From: Bradyrhizobium ontarionense
GTDB lineage: Bacteria; Pseudomonadota; Alphaproteobacteria; Rhizobiales; Xanthobacteraceae
Assembly: GCF_021088345.1 (NCBI RefSeq)
Contig: NZ_CP088156.1
Coordinates: forward strand, 8,371,846-8,435,845
DNA length: 64,000 nucleotides
Direction of reading: 5' to 3'
This document shows positions 27,968 through 36,996 of this stretch, piece by piece (the stretch's first letter is position 1; every line of letters begins with the position of its first letter). The translations under genes were made by a program, and so were the position numbers. A model generated the notes under the pieces. It was given only the letters and a program-made list of their open reading frames with translations, was not told the origin of the DNA and ran no database searches.

Positions 27968-29302
27968 TCAGCGGCGGTAGGTCGTAATGGTGTCGGGCTG
28001 TCGCGCAGCCTCGGAGGCGGCGATCGCTCGGAAGAGATCGGGCGGCAGCTCCTGCCAGGGCGTAACCTCGATCACCTTGTTGTCGGCCAGGAACGCCGCC
28101 TCGCGGGCGATCCGCACGTCCTGCTGCCATGGGCATAGCGAGAGCTCGAGACGAGAGAAGCCGCCGCAATCGACAGCGAAGGCATCGGTCAGCGCCTGGA
28201 TGCTTGCAGCGGTGAGGCGCGGGCTGGAGCCTTCGATATCGCGCAGGATCACCGTGACGGCCCTGTCGGACTTTGCTTCGGAGCGAACGACGAGCAGCGA
28301 GTCGGAAGCGCCGACGCGACCGGCGCGCCGGGGTGATCGGACCATGGTGGCGAAGTCAGGATCAGGACCGAGATCGGTGCTCGCAGGCTTCAGGTTGTGG
28401 ACGATCGCTGCGGTTCCGGCCCCCGCTTCGCCTGCGACGGCATGATAGGAGCGGGGCAGCCAGACCGTGTCGAGCGGCATCTGCGACGATGCCAGGCTCC
28501 AGGCCTGATCGAGGAGATAGCCGTCCCAGACATCCGGGCAGGACGCGGCAATCTCCTGCCAGGTCCTGAGCATGGTCTCGGCAGCCTCCGACCGGCCGAA
28601 ATAGAGCGTGCGCGCCGACATCTCCCAGCCGTTCCACTTGTGGACCGCGAAATCGCAGCCGGTGAGCACCGGCAGCTTCGGAACGGATTGCAGCATGACG
28701 TCGGCCTCGACGAACAGCAGCGGCGCAGTGTGCCGCTGCCATTGGCGCATGATGAAATCGGCCTTCTCGGCTGCGCTCAGAGAGTTGCGCTGACGTGTGT
28801 CCACCGGCTCGATCTCGAACGGGAGACCGAGCCGCTCGAGCGAACGCCTGAGATGATAGACGTGAAGGTCGCCGACCGTCCTAGGATGGCAGGACACGAT
28901 CCGCAATGCATCCGTTCGCCGATCATCGCTCGGCAGGCGCCAGTCAAGACCGCCCCACCACAATTCGTGCGGCCCTTCCGACGAAGCGCCGACGGTCCCG
29001 AATTCGGTCAGCTTCGACTTCAGGAAGTCGAACGCCGGATCTTCGCCGAACGGGATGGCGATTGCGTCATGCGCCGTCAGCGCGCCGTACAACAGCTCGG
29101 CACCAGCGCCCGTCGGCGGGTCTATGATGACGAGGGTGCGCCCCTCGCGCGAGACCGCGTCGCCGTCCCACAAGGTGAGCGGACCGAACCTGCGCGCCAG
29201 CCACTGCAGGCGGCGCTCCTGTTGCTTGCCAAGCCTGACGCCGCAAGCGCTCAAGGCCTGCGCTGGATCTTGATCGATGCCGTGTGGGTGTTGCCGCATC
29301 AT
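27968..29302 (-). CDS. glycosyltransferase-like protein of unknown function
   Basis: The 444-residue protein starts at ATG 29302 behind AGGAGG with seven-base spacing; a longer start at 29470 is unlikely. The central part resembles nucleotide-sugar-dependent GT-A proteins: LRIVSCHPRTVGDLHVYHLRR, an acidic EADVML element in place of DxD after TAPLLFV, AVHKWNGWEMSARTLYF, and WDGYLLDQAWSL. I cannot name a family with confidence. It is cotranscribed with a formyltransferase; both point away from the flagellar genes. A role in glycan or flagellin modification is inference. Confidence 0.6.
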   Translation of the reverse strand: MMRQHPHGIDQDPAQALSACGVRLGKQQERRLQWLARRFGPLTLWDGDAVSREGRTLVIIDPPTGAGAELLYGALTAHDAIAIPFGEDPAFDFLKSKLTEFGTVGASSEGPHELWWGGLDWRLPSDDRRTDALRIVSCHPRTVGDLHVYHLRRSLERLGLPFEIEPVDTRQRNSLSAAEKADFIMRQWQRHTAPLLFVEADVMLQSVPKLPVLTGCDFAVHKWNGWEMSARTLYFGRSEAAETMLRTWQEIAASCPDVWDGYLLDQAWSLASSQMPLDTVWLPRSYHAVAGEAGAGTAAIVHNLKPASTDLGPDPDFATMVRSPRRAGRVGASDSLLVVRSEAKSDRAVTVILRDIEGSSPRLTAASIQALTDAFAVDCGGFSRLELSLCPWQQDVRIAREAAFLADNKVIEVTPWQELPPDLFRAIAASEAARQPDTITTYRR

Positions 29303-30241
29303 GCCGGGTCCTCCTGCACAGTAGAACGGACCACGACAGCCAATCAGGCGCGTCGATCGCGCGGATCGTCGGCGCTTTGCGTTGACACGGGTGTGGCCGG
29401 AGATCTCGGCACGGATCGCGTGAAGTTCGTTTCGCAATATTGCTCGACGTGTCGCCGGAATTCGCAGCACCGCGACTAACTCCGCGTCAACCTGTGCAGC
29501 AACGCGTCATGCGTCCTGATCTGAAAGTCATGATCGACAACGAAGTGTCCGATCGGGACACGCAAATGGACGCGAAGCTCAGGTTTTCGGTGTCGATCCA
29601 GCTATCAGTTGCGCAACAGCGTCGGAGCGCAGGTGATGTCGAACGAAATATCCAGCAACATTCGATGATGCGCTGGAGGCGGCTCAACAACAGCGCGCAC
29701 ATCAACGGCGCTTGACGCCGCCGCGTCAATCGCTTCGTTTTCATCGCTCCTACGAACTACAACGTACGAGTTCGCGAGATCAGGCGCACGAATTTGAAAA
29801 AAATCGGCAAGCGATTCAAAAATCGCATCCGCGGCAACTGACAGAGTCGAAAAATGCGATACGTTCGTCTCGATGATTCGGAAAAAATTGCCGAGCTCGA
29901 TGTCCGCTCCGCCGGAGTTCCGAACCTCGCGCAATCGCGTCATCTCTCGTGTTTGCGGTGCGCCCGATGGGCAGTGTTAGTAAGCGTTGAGCTGTGTTTT
30001 CCGCTGAATTCGTCTTCCCGGAATGAAACCCTGCCATGCCGCCTATCGGCTTCTCTTCCTTCGTAATTGCCCGGCGCGTCGGCTGCGTGCGGCAGAATTT
30101 GCCTGGCTCTAGGCAAAACATTCCACGTAAGCATTTGAAAAATAACGAAAATACTCCGCCTGCTTATTCCGGTCACAGCGTTCAACGATCGGAAGCCGTC
30201 TGCGACGTGCGCTTTCGGCAATGCGGGTTGGAGATTCGGAA
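29303..30241. other. 939-base intergenic region, AT-richer than its surroundings
   Basis: This separates the divergent glycosyltransferase-like and ECF sigma genes. Base use is clearly richer in A and T than neighbouring coding sequence, notably 29750-30150. I see no tRNA or insertion sequence. One weak minus-strand reading frame (listed separately) may be real. It must contain promoters in both directions, but I cannot fix a convincing ECF-type or sigma-70 promoter by eye. Confidence 0.6.
29605..29943 (-). CDS. possible 112-residue hypothetical protein
   Basis: The frame has a protein-like composition (alternating hydrophobic and acidic residues, e.g. [21 protein letters not shown]) and no long homopolymer runs, unlike most spurious frames nearby. 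There is no good Shine-Dalgarno sequence (GAGAG abuts the ATG) and codon use is less GC-rich than the neighbours. I recognise no family. It may be a foreign or decaying gene, or chance. Confidence 0.25.
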
Positions 30242-30946
30242 ATGAGCTACGCGCTGGACGTCTGGGCCCCGGCCGATGGCGTGTCTTCGAAGGAGCCGGC
30301 GGCGCCGGATGTTGATGCCGTGCCGTGGAGCGAGTCGGCCGCCACCGTTCCGGATTGCGGGCCGCCCTCCGAGCCCGTCGTCTTCGATGAGGACAAGGAA
30401 CTGCTCGACCGTCTGTCTGCCGGAGACGAGATCGCTTTTCGTCTTCTGGTTGAGCGGCACATCGACCGCGCCTACGCGATTGCGTTGCGCATCGTCGGGA
30501 ATGCCGCCGACGCCGAGGACGTCGTGCAGGACACGATGTTGAAGATCTGGACTCATCGCGGGCGCTGGCAGCACGGGCGGGCCAAATTCTCGACCTGGCT
30601 CTATCGTGTGGTCAGCAACCGCTGCATCGACATCCACCGCAAGCCGCGCACCGAGAATGTCGACGTGGTCCCCGAGGTCGCGGACGGCAAGCCGGATGCA
30701 GTGAGTGTGATCGAGCGGGCCGAGATGAACGACATCCTGGAAGCCGCGATGCAGCGGCTGCCGGAGCAGCAGCGCGTTGCAGTGATCCTGTCCTATCACG
30801 AGAACATGAGCAACGGCGAAATCGCCGAGGTGATGGAGACGACGGTTGCCGCGGTGGAGTCGCTTCTGAAGCGCGGGCGCCAGCAGCTGCGCGAAATGCT
30901 GCGGCGGCACGAGCGCGATATCCGCGGCGCCTTTACCGATTGCTAA
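30242..30946 (+). CDS. ECF sigma factor (sigma-70 family)
   Basis: The 234-residue protein has an unusual N-terminal extension of about 60 residues, then region 2 (AYAIALRIVGNAADAEDVVQ, TMLKIW, STWLYRVVSNRCID) and region 4 (LPEQQRVAVILSYHENMSNG, EVMETTVAAVESLLKRGRQQ). ATG 30242 has GGAG at eight bases; ATG 30221 is a weaker alternative. It lies directly upstream of flagellin and heads the flagellar block on the same strand. Control of flagellar genes by an ECF factor is inferred from position. Confidence 0.88.
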   Translation: MSYALDVWAPADGVSSKEPAAPDVDAVPWSESAATVPDCGPPSEPVVFDEDKELLDRLSAGDEIAFRLLVERHIDRAYAIALRIVGNAADAEDVVQDTMLKIWTHRGRWQHGRAKFSTWLYRVVSNRCIDIHRKPRTENVDVVPEVADGKPDAVSVIERAEMNDILEAAMQRLPEQQRVAVILSYHENMSNGEIAEVMETTVAAVESLLKRGRQQLREMLRRHERDIRGAFTDC

Positions 30947-31084
30947 CCATAAATTTCGCGTCGTACGAGAATTCGCGCCTGATCCTGGCAGGCGCCGCCG
31001 TTTGATCGGGCAGACGGGGCTGATCCGCACCGTCAGTCCTTCCACGATCCGGCGCGTCTTGCCGATCACCCAGGAGTCTTCACC

Positions 31085-31909
31085 GTGCCCGCAATCTCCA
31101 CCAACATCGCCGCCAACTCCGCCGTCCGTTATCTGAACATCAACTCCAACCAGGAAACGAGCTCGCTCTCCAAGCTGTCGAGCGGCTCGCGCATCACGTC
31201 AGCCTCGGACGACGCCGCCGGTCTCGCGATCTCGACCCGCATCTCCTCCGACATCACCACGCTCCAGCAGGCCGCGACCAACGCCGCGCAGGCCACCTCG
31301 ATCCTGCAGACCGCCGATGGCGGCGCCTCCAACATCAGCGACATCCTGGCCCGCATGAAATCGCTGGCCTCCGAGTCGGCATCGGGCACCACGGTCGGAA
31401 CCAGCCGCACCTACATCCAGTCGGAATTCTCGCAGCTGACCAGCGAAATCACGTCGATCGCGACGGGAACGCGCTACAGCGGCCAGAGCCTGCTCGACGG
31501 CACCAGCACCTTCTCTTCGGGCGTCTCGGTCCTGGTGGGCTCCTCCGCCTCGGACACCATCAGCATCACGCTGTCCGACCTCACTGCGAGCACGCTCGGC
31601 GTCTCCTCGCTCGACGTCAGCACCCAGACCGGTGCGACCGCGGCGCTGACCGCGCTGGACACCGCGATCGACACGGTGTCGAAGGCCCGCGCCGACATCG
31701 GTGCGCAGGAATCGCGCTTCAACTTCTCGGCCGACTCGATCTCGACGCAGACCCAGAACCTGCAGTCCGCCAATTCGGCGATCAAGGACGTGGATATCGC
31801 GTCGGAGCAGGCGAAACTGTCGTCGGCCCAGGTGAAGACCCAGGCCGCCGTGTCGGCGGAAGCCGCCGCGAACCAGCTCCCGCAGTACCTGCTGAAGCTG
31901 CTCGGCTGA
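31085..31909 (+). CDS. fliC: flagellin
   Basis: The 274-residue filament subunit has the conserved N-terminal D0/D1 (NIAANSAVRYLNINS, SSGSRITSASDDAAGLAIS) and C-terminal D1/D0 (ARADIGAQESRFNF, LSSAQVKTQAAVSAEAAANQ, LPQYLLKLLG) with only a short, Ser/Thr-rich middle, so surface D2/D3 domains are largely absent. Translation starts at GTG with AGGAG eight bases upstream. It is followed by an intrinsic terminator and then fliD. It would be exported by the flagellar secretion apparatus, encoded elsewhere. Confidence 0.95.
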   Translation: MPAISTNIAANSAVRYLNINSNQETSSLSKLSSGSRITSASDDAAGLAISTRISSDITTLQQAATNAAQATSILQTADGGASNISDILARMKSLASESASGTTVGTSRTYIQSEFSQLTSEITSIATGTRYSGQSLLDGTSTFSSGVSVLVGSSASDTISITLSDLTASTLGVSSLDVSTQTGATAALTALDTAIDTVSKARADIGAQESRFNFSADSISTQTQNLQSANSAIKDVDIASEQAKLSSAQVKTQAAVSAEAAANQLPQYLLKLLG

Positions 31910-31919
31910 GACGTGATCT

Positions 31920-31951
31920 GCCGGTCCGGCGTCATGCCGGTCCGGCCTTTT
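31920..31951 (+). terminator. intrinsic terminator after flagellin
   Basis: GCCGGTCCGGC at 31920-31930 and again at 31936-31946 pair into an 11-position stem with one central T-T mismatch and a five-base loop, followed by CTTTTCT. Partial termination here would keep flagellin mRNA far above the downstream fliD level. Confidence 0.7.
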
Positions 31952-31970
31952 CTCCGGAGGACGTCGACGA

Positions 31971-33683
31971 ATGACTGTGAGCAGCGCGACCTCGAGCACG
32001 AGCAGCACGACATCGTCTTCCTCGTCGTCGTCGAGTTCGTCGAACTCGCTTACGACGTCCGGAACGAGCACCACGAGCACGGTCGACTGGACCGCATTGA
32101 TCCAGTCGGCGGTGAACGCCAAGCTCACCCAGGCGACCCAGATATCCACCAAGGTGACGGCGAACGAAGCCAAGATCACGGCCTATCAGACGCTGCAGAC
32201 GGCGCTGAAGACGCTGTCGTCGGGATTGTCGTCGCTGGCGACATCGATGGTGAACTCGCTGGCGACCAATGCCTTCGCGACCCGCGCCGCCACGATCAGC
32301 GCGACCGGCGACGTCAGCGCCTCGTCGGCCCTGTCGATGTCGGTCAGCAACGGCGCGGCGACCGGAAGCCACACGCTGACGATCAGCCAGATCGCCACCG
32401 CACACAAGGTGTCGGGCACGGCGCAGTCGAGCCAGACCACGGCGCTCGGCTATTCCGGCACATTCTCACTCGGCCTGTCCGGCGGCAGCACGGCCGACAT
32501 TACGATTACCAGCGGTATGTCCATGCAGGACGTCGTCGACACGATCAACGCCCAGACCTCGACCACGAATGTCGAGGCCTCGATCGTCCAGGTGTCGAGC
32601 GGGTCCTATCAATTGGTGTTGACGGGTACGCAGGATGCAGCCGACATCACCTATTCCAGTTCGTCAGGCGACGACATCCTCAACAAGCTCGGGGTGACCG
32701 ACAGCTCGGGTGCCTTCGCTACGGTCCTTCAGACCGCGCAGGCGGCGCAGTTCACGCTCGACGGGATCAGCCTGACCCGCACCACCAATGACATCACCGA
32801 CGTTCTCAGCGGTGTCACTTTCGATCTCTTGCAGGCGACGCCGTCCGGTACGACGCTGAACATCAGCATCGGCACCGACACCAGCCAGATCTCCTCGGCG
32901 CTGCAGACCTTCGTCACCAACTACAACGCATTTCGCGATGCCGTACTCGCCCAGCAGACCACCAATTCCGACGGGACGGCCTCATCCAGCTCGGTGCTGT
33001 TCGGCGACGGCACCATGCGTGACATCATGAATTCGCTCCAGGCGGTGCTTGCAACCTCCGTCGGCGGGCTGACGATGGCGGATCTCGGGCTGTCGTTCAA
33101 CGAGAAGAACGAGCTTGAGCTCGATACAGGCACCTTGTCGACGATCCTCAGCACGAATCTGAGCGGCGTGACCACGCTGCTGTCGGCGCAGACGACGACA
33201 TCATCGAGCCAGCTCAGCGTCGTCAATACGGGCTCGTCGCCGCAATCCTTCACGCTGGACCTGACAGTGGATTCGTCCGGCAATCTCACGGCCGCATCGG
33301 TCGGCGGCGACAGCTCGCTGTTCACCGTCAGCGACAACACGATCGTCGGAAAATCCGGGACGATCTATGCCGGCATGGCTTTCACCTACACCGGCTCGAC
33401 CTCGCAATCGATCACGGTGACCTCGACCCAGGGTCTCGCGACCCAGATTTACCAGCTCGCGAAGACCGCCTCGTCCAGCACGGGCTCGTTCCAGACGCTG
33501 ATCGACAATCTGACGTCCCAGGACGATACGATGACGGCCAAGGTCAACGACATCAAGAGCGCGGCCGCGACGTTCCAGACCCAGCTCACGGCGCAATACG
33601 CCAAGTATCAGGCCGCGATCGAGAGCGCGAACAACACGCTGACCTATCTGAAAGCCCTCCTCAATTCGAGTTCGAGTAACTGA
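31971..33683 (+). CDS. fliD: flagellar hook-associated protein 2 (filament cap)
   Basis: The 570-residue cap protein has the FliD N-terminal element (DWTALIQSAVNAKLTQATQI, ITAYQTLQTALKTLSSGLSS) and the C-terminal region (YLKALLNSSSSN end, preceded by a long helical coiled-coil). The first 35 residues are almost purely Ser and Thr, including a run of ten serines. CGGAGG precedes the start. It overlaps fliS by one base (TGATG). FliD folds filament subunits at the distal tip. Confidence 0.92.
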   Translation: MTVSSATSSTSSTTSSSSSSSSSSNSLTTSGTSTTSTVDWTALIQSAVNAKLTQATQISTKVTANEAKITAYQTLQTALKTLSSGLSSLATSMVNSLATNAFATRAATISATGDVSASSALSMSVSNGAATGSHTLTISQIATAHKVSGTAQSSQTTALGYSGTFSLGLSGGSTADITITSGMSMQDVVDTINAQTSTTNVEASIVQVSSGSYQLVLTGTQDAADITYSSSSGDDILNKLGVTDSSGAFATVLQTAQAAQFTLDGISLTRTTNDITDVLSGVTFDLLQATPSGTTLNISIGTDTSQISSALQTFVTNYNAFRDAVLAQQTTNSDGTASSSSVLFGDGTMRDIMNSLQAVLATSVGGLTMADLGLSFNEKNELELDTGTLSTILSTNLSGVTTLLSAQTTTSSSQLSVVNTGSSPQSFTLDLTVDSSGNLTAASVGGDSSLFTVSDNTIVGKSGTIYAGMAFTYTGSTSQSITVTSTQGLATQIYQLAKTASSSTGSFQTLIDNLTSQDDTMTAKVNDIKSAAATFQTQLTAQYAKYQAAIESANNTLTYLKALLNSSSSN

Positions 33684-34108
33684 TGACCCAGAGTTCGATG
33701 GCGCAATTTGCAAGTCAGGCCTACCGCGGTGCGGCCGTGGCGGTTCCACCGCTGCGAGCGGTCATCATGCTGCTCAACGGCGCGATGAGCTACCTGCAGA
33801 AATCCCTGCAAGCGCAGGAGGCGCGCCGCTTCGAGGAGGGGCATGCCCATCTGACCCGGGCAACGGCGATCCTGCGCGGATTGAGCCTTCACCTCGACTC
33901 CATGCGGGGCGGGGCGGTGGCCGACCGCCTGTTCGAGACCTACAATGCGCTGATCGTTGCCGCCCTGCGCGCCTACGGCCGGCCCCACATGCGCGAGAAT
34001 TTCCAGCGGATCACCGCCAGTCTGCTGGAGTTGCGGGAGGCCTGGGAAGCGGTTGACGCTGGCGCACGTCTCGCGCGAGCGCCGGGCGATTCGATCAACC
34101 GGCGATAG
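33683..34108 (+). CDS. fliS: flagellar export chaperone FliS
   Basis: The 141-residue, mainly helical protein is coupled to fliD. FliS-like features are the QAYRGAAVAVPPLRAVIMLL start (equivalent to the Y-x-x-N/Q...P..LI..LYDGA pattern with LLNGAMSYLQKSLQA) and a central helix pair with LTRATAILRGLSLHLD. It would hold flagellin monomers before export. Sequence match to canonical FliS is moderate, but the fliD-fliS order supports the call. Confidence 0.85.
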   Translation: MTQSSMAQFASQAYRGAAVAVPPLRAVIMLLNGAMSYLQKSLQAQEARRFEEGHAHLTRATAILRGLSLHLDSMRGGAVADRLFETYNALIVAALRAYGRPHMRENFQRITASLLELREAWEAVDAGARLARAPGDSINRR

Positions 34109-34342
34109 GCCGCGGCGAATCACGCCTTGCCGCGATGCGGAAACCTTGGGAAATCGCCTGGAAACAGGCTGCATTGTCGCGTCGTCGCGGTATCCTGCGC
34201 CACCTTGGTTGCATACGAGTCCCGGAAACTACGGAATTTCGGGCGCATCCTTGTGGTCGATCGTCCCAATCGCTCGATATCCAATTTCGTTCGTCAGCAG
34301 AATGCTTTATGACGATCCGCGGAACGCTGGATTGGGCGGACG

Positions 34343-34615
34343 ATGGACGTCAGGGAATTCGAGGATCTGATCGACCGCCTGGGGGAGGACATCTCCCGTT
34401 GGCCGGCCGAGCAACGTCAGGCCGCGATCGAACTGCTTGCCTGCTCCCCAGATGCCAATCGCCTGGTTTCGGAAGCCCGTCTCGTCCGTGAGGCATTGTC
34501 TTCGCCTCCGGTCCGTGCGCCCGCCGGCCTGGCCGACCGGATCGCCGCCGCAGCCAAGCGTTTGACGACGGACGAGCCCACAACGGTGTCCGCGGACGCC
34601 CACCAGCCCGGCTGA
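34343..34615 (+). CDS. small anti-sigma-like protein of unknown function
   Basis: The 90-residue soluble protein has the pattern FEDLIDRLGEDISRWPAEQR followed by AAIELLACSPDANRLVSEAR and APAGLADRIAAAA. I recall proteins of this pattern encoded next to ECF sigma factors in alphaproteobacteria, but a biochemical role is not established. It has no membrane segment. The nearest sigma factor is the ECF gene at 30.2 kb in the same block. Translation probably begins at ATG 34343; GGGCGGAC is a weak ribosome site. Confidence 0.6.
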   Translation: MDVREFEDLIDRLGEDISRWPAEQRQAAIELLACSPDANRLVSEARLVREALSSPPVRAPAGLADRIAAAAKRLTTDEPTTVSADAHQPG

Positions 34616-35069
34616 GACGGCGCTCCGCCTGTCGTCTGACGTGAGACCGGTCTTGGGTCTCGCCGTGTTTCCTCGTCGATCTCGGCTCCTGCTACATCGC
34701 CGCGCAGACAGCTGCCGTCGGAGGCCCGCGAACGGGCGACGCATGCCGCGGGCGTCCCATGATGCGCTGTGACGTCCAGTCGGCGGATCGCGCAGACATC
34801 GACTTTCCCCATTCCATCCGCTTCCTGCTGCGCTCGATCGAGCAGGCTCCAACGCCGCGCGATCGATGAATGCGGGAGCGACGCACTGGGCGATTTTTGC
34901 CGCCCCTGCCTAACGCCTCGGCGGCAAATTCTGCCGTCAGATCAACTAATTCCATCGACCGATTGTCCGCCTGGATTCGGCGCTCCGGCCGTTTGATCTG
35001 CAAACGCCTCCGCGACGATCGGATGCGTGCTGTGTCCCGCCGCTGGTTGCGGGGAGCCGGAGTCCTGCC
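34616..35069. other. 454-base intergenic region before flgD
   Basis: GAGACC and GGTCTC around 34648-34666 can pair into a small hairpin without a T-tract. I find no convincing gene on either strand. A TGGGCG-TTTTTGC element near 34888 resembles a sigma-54 site but has the wrong spacing. A promoter for flgD is expected in this region. Confidence 0.5.
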
Positions 35070-35735
35070 ATGACCGTTTCCGCGACGAGTTCGTCGACCG
35101 CGACCACCTCTTCGACCTCATCATCCTCGGCCTCGTCGCGCACGAGCCTCAGCTCCACCGATTTTCTCAAGCTTCTGGTGAGCGAGCTGCAGAATCAGGA
35201 TCCGCTCAACGCGACGAGCGTGACCGATTTCATCAACCAGATGACGTCCTACGCCAACTTTACTGAGCAGCAGTCGACCAACAGCAGCATGAGCTCGCTC
35301 GCGGGCTCGTTCTCCAGCCTCGTGACGCTGAACTCGGTCAACTACATCGGCCATACCGTTGAGGCGAAGACGGATACGGCCGTCCTGTCGAATGGTTCGG
35401 CCACCTTCGGCTATTCGCTCTCGTCTGCTGCATCGAACGTCTCGGTCGCGATCAAGGATTCCTCGGGGAACACGGTCTGGACAGGCACGGGCACCGGCAA
35501 CAAGGGGGCCAACACCATCACCTGGAACGGTGCGGATTCGAGCGGCAATCAGCTCAGCGATGGCGGGCAGTACACCATCTCCGTGACCGCGACGGACACG
35601 GCCGGCAACTCCGTTCTCAACTACACGACGATCACCGGAACGGTGACCGGAATCGATACCTCTACCAGCACGCCGACGCTCACTGTCGGCGGTGTTCCGG
35701 TCAGCGCCAGCAACATCATCGGCGTCACTTCCTGA
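35070..35735 (+). CDS. flgD: flagellar hook assembly protein FlgD
   Basis: The 221-residue hook-capping protein has the conserved SSTDFLKLLVSELQNQDPLN and NFTEQQS segment and a C-terminal Ig-like/FlgD tudor region (WNGADSSGNQLSDGGQYTIS). Its first 27 residues are Ser/Thr-rich and strikingly like the FliD N-terminus. CCGGAG lies eight bases before the ATG. It precedes flgE as in most flagellar operons. Confidence 0.93.
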   Translation: MTVSATSSSTATTSSTSSSSASSRTSLSSTDFLKLLVSELQNQDPLNATSVTDFINQMTSYANFTEQQSTNSSMSSLAGSFSSLVTLNSVNYIGHTVEAKTDTAVLSNGSATFGYSLSSAASNVSVAIKDSSGNTVWTGTGTGNKGANTITWNGADSSGNQLSDGGQYTISVTATDTAGNSVLNYTTITGTVTGIDTSTSTPTLTVGGVPVSASNIIGVTS

Positions 35736-35757
35736 CGACATCATCCGGAGTATCAAC

Positions 35758-36996
35758 ATGAGTCTTACTGGAGCCTTGTCATCGGCGATCTCGGCGCTCA
35801 ACGCGCAGAGTTCGTCGCTCGCCATGATCAGCGACAATATCTCGAACGCCGACACGACCGGCTACAAGACCACCTCCGGTCTGTTCGAGCAGCTGGTGAC
35901 GGCATCGAGCAGCTCGAAGGCCTATTCCTCCGGCGGCGTGTCGGTCTCCGGCCGCGCCAACATCACCCAGCAGGGCCTGCTGGCGGCGACGACCAATGCG
36001 ACCGATGTGGCGATTCAAGGGTCTGGATTCTTCGTTGCGACCAACGCGACGTCGGCCGGCGGGGAAACGTTCTATACGCGTAACGGTGCGTTCACGACGG
36101 ATAATGCCGGATACCTCGAGAACAGCGGCTATTATATCGAAGGCTGGCGCACCGACGCGAGCGGCAACGTGGTCGGCAACGGCCTCGAGCCGATCAACAC
36201 CAAGGTGGCTCTGACGAATGGAGGTGCGACCACCAAGACCTCGCTAGCCGCGAACCTGCCGGCTGATGCGGCCAGCGGAGACACGTTCAGCAGCTCGATG
36301 ACGGTGTACGATTCGCTCGGTCAATCGCACACGCTCAACGTGACCTGGACCAAGGCAACGACGGCGAACGAATGGACCGCGCAGTTCGCGCCGGCCACGG
36401 CGTCGGACGGTACGGTGACCAGCGGCAGCTATACGATCGATTTCAATTCCGACGGCTCGCTCAATACCGTTTCGTCCACCAATCTCGGAATCACCTGGAA
36501 CAACGGCGCGGCCGCCAGCTCGATCACGCTCGGCTTCGGCACCACCGGCGGCGGCACCGACGGTCTGACTCAGCTGTCGTCCGGCAGCACGACGCCGAGT
36601 GTCTCGAATTTCAGCGCCAATTCCGACGGCATTTCCTTCGGGACCCTGAGCAGCATCTCGGTCGGCAAGAACGGCCTCGTCGATGCGACCTATTCCAACG
36701 GCCAGACGGTGCCGATCTACAAGATCGCGGTCGCGACCTTCGCGGATCCCGACGGTCTCGTGGCGCACTCCAACGGCATGTACACGTCGACGGCGACATC
36801 CGGCAATGCGACCCTGCAGGCGTCCGGCGAGAACGGCGCGGGAACCGTCTATGGCAGCGAACTGGAGTCGAGCACGACGGATACGACGGGCCAGTTCAGC
36901 AACATGATCTCGGCTCAGCAGGCCTACTCGGCGGCATCGCAGGTGATCTCGGCGGTGAACAAGATGTACGACACCCTGATCTCGTCGATGCGATGA
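35758..36996 (+). CDS. flgE: flagellar hook protein FlgE
   Basis: The 412-residue hook subunit has the rod/hook N-terminus (LAMISDNISNADTTGYKTT), the FlgE central domain (FYTRNGAFTTDNAGYLENSG, MTVYDSLGQSHTLNVTW) and the C-terminal helix (ISAQQAYSAASQVISAVNKM). GGAG is at eight bases. Its stop overlaps the next gene as ATGA. Confidence 0.95.
   Translation: MSLTGALSSAISALNAQSSSLAMISDNISNADTTGYKTTSGLFEQLVTASSSSKAYSSGGVSVSGRANITQQGLLAATTNATDVAIQGSGFFVATNATSAGGETFYTRNGAFTTDNAGYLENSGYYIEGWRTDASGNVVGNGLEPINTKVALTNGGATTKTSLAANLPADAASGDTFSSSMTVYDSLGQSHTLNVTWTKATTANEWTAQFAPATASDGTVTSGSYTIDFNSDGSLNTVSSTNLGITWNNGAAASSITLGFGTTGGGTDGLTQLSSGSTTPSVSNFSANSDGISFGTLSSISVGKNGLVDATYSNGQTVPIYKIAVATFADPDGLVAHSNGMYTSTATSGNATLQASGENGAGTVYGSELESSTTDTTGQFSNMISAQQAYSAASQVISAVNKMYDTLISSMR

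Noticed and set aside
29487..29744. 85-codon minus-strand frame rich in Arg, Ser and Cys
   Set aside because: The composition is not protein-like and it overlaps another, better candidate frame.
34886..34903. TGGGCG-TTTTTGC as a sigma-54 promoter for flgD
   Set aside because: The GG-GC spacing is one base short and flanking bases do not fit the consensus.
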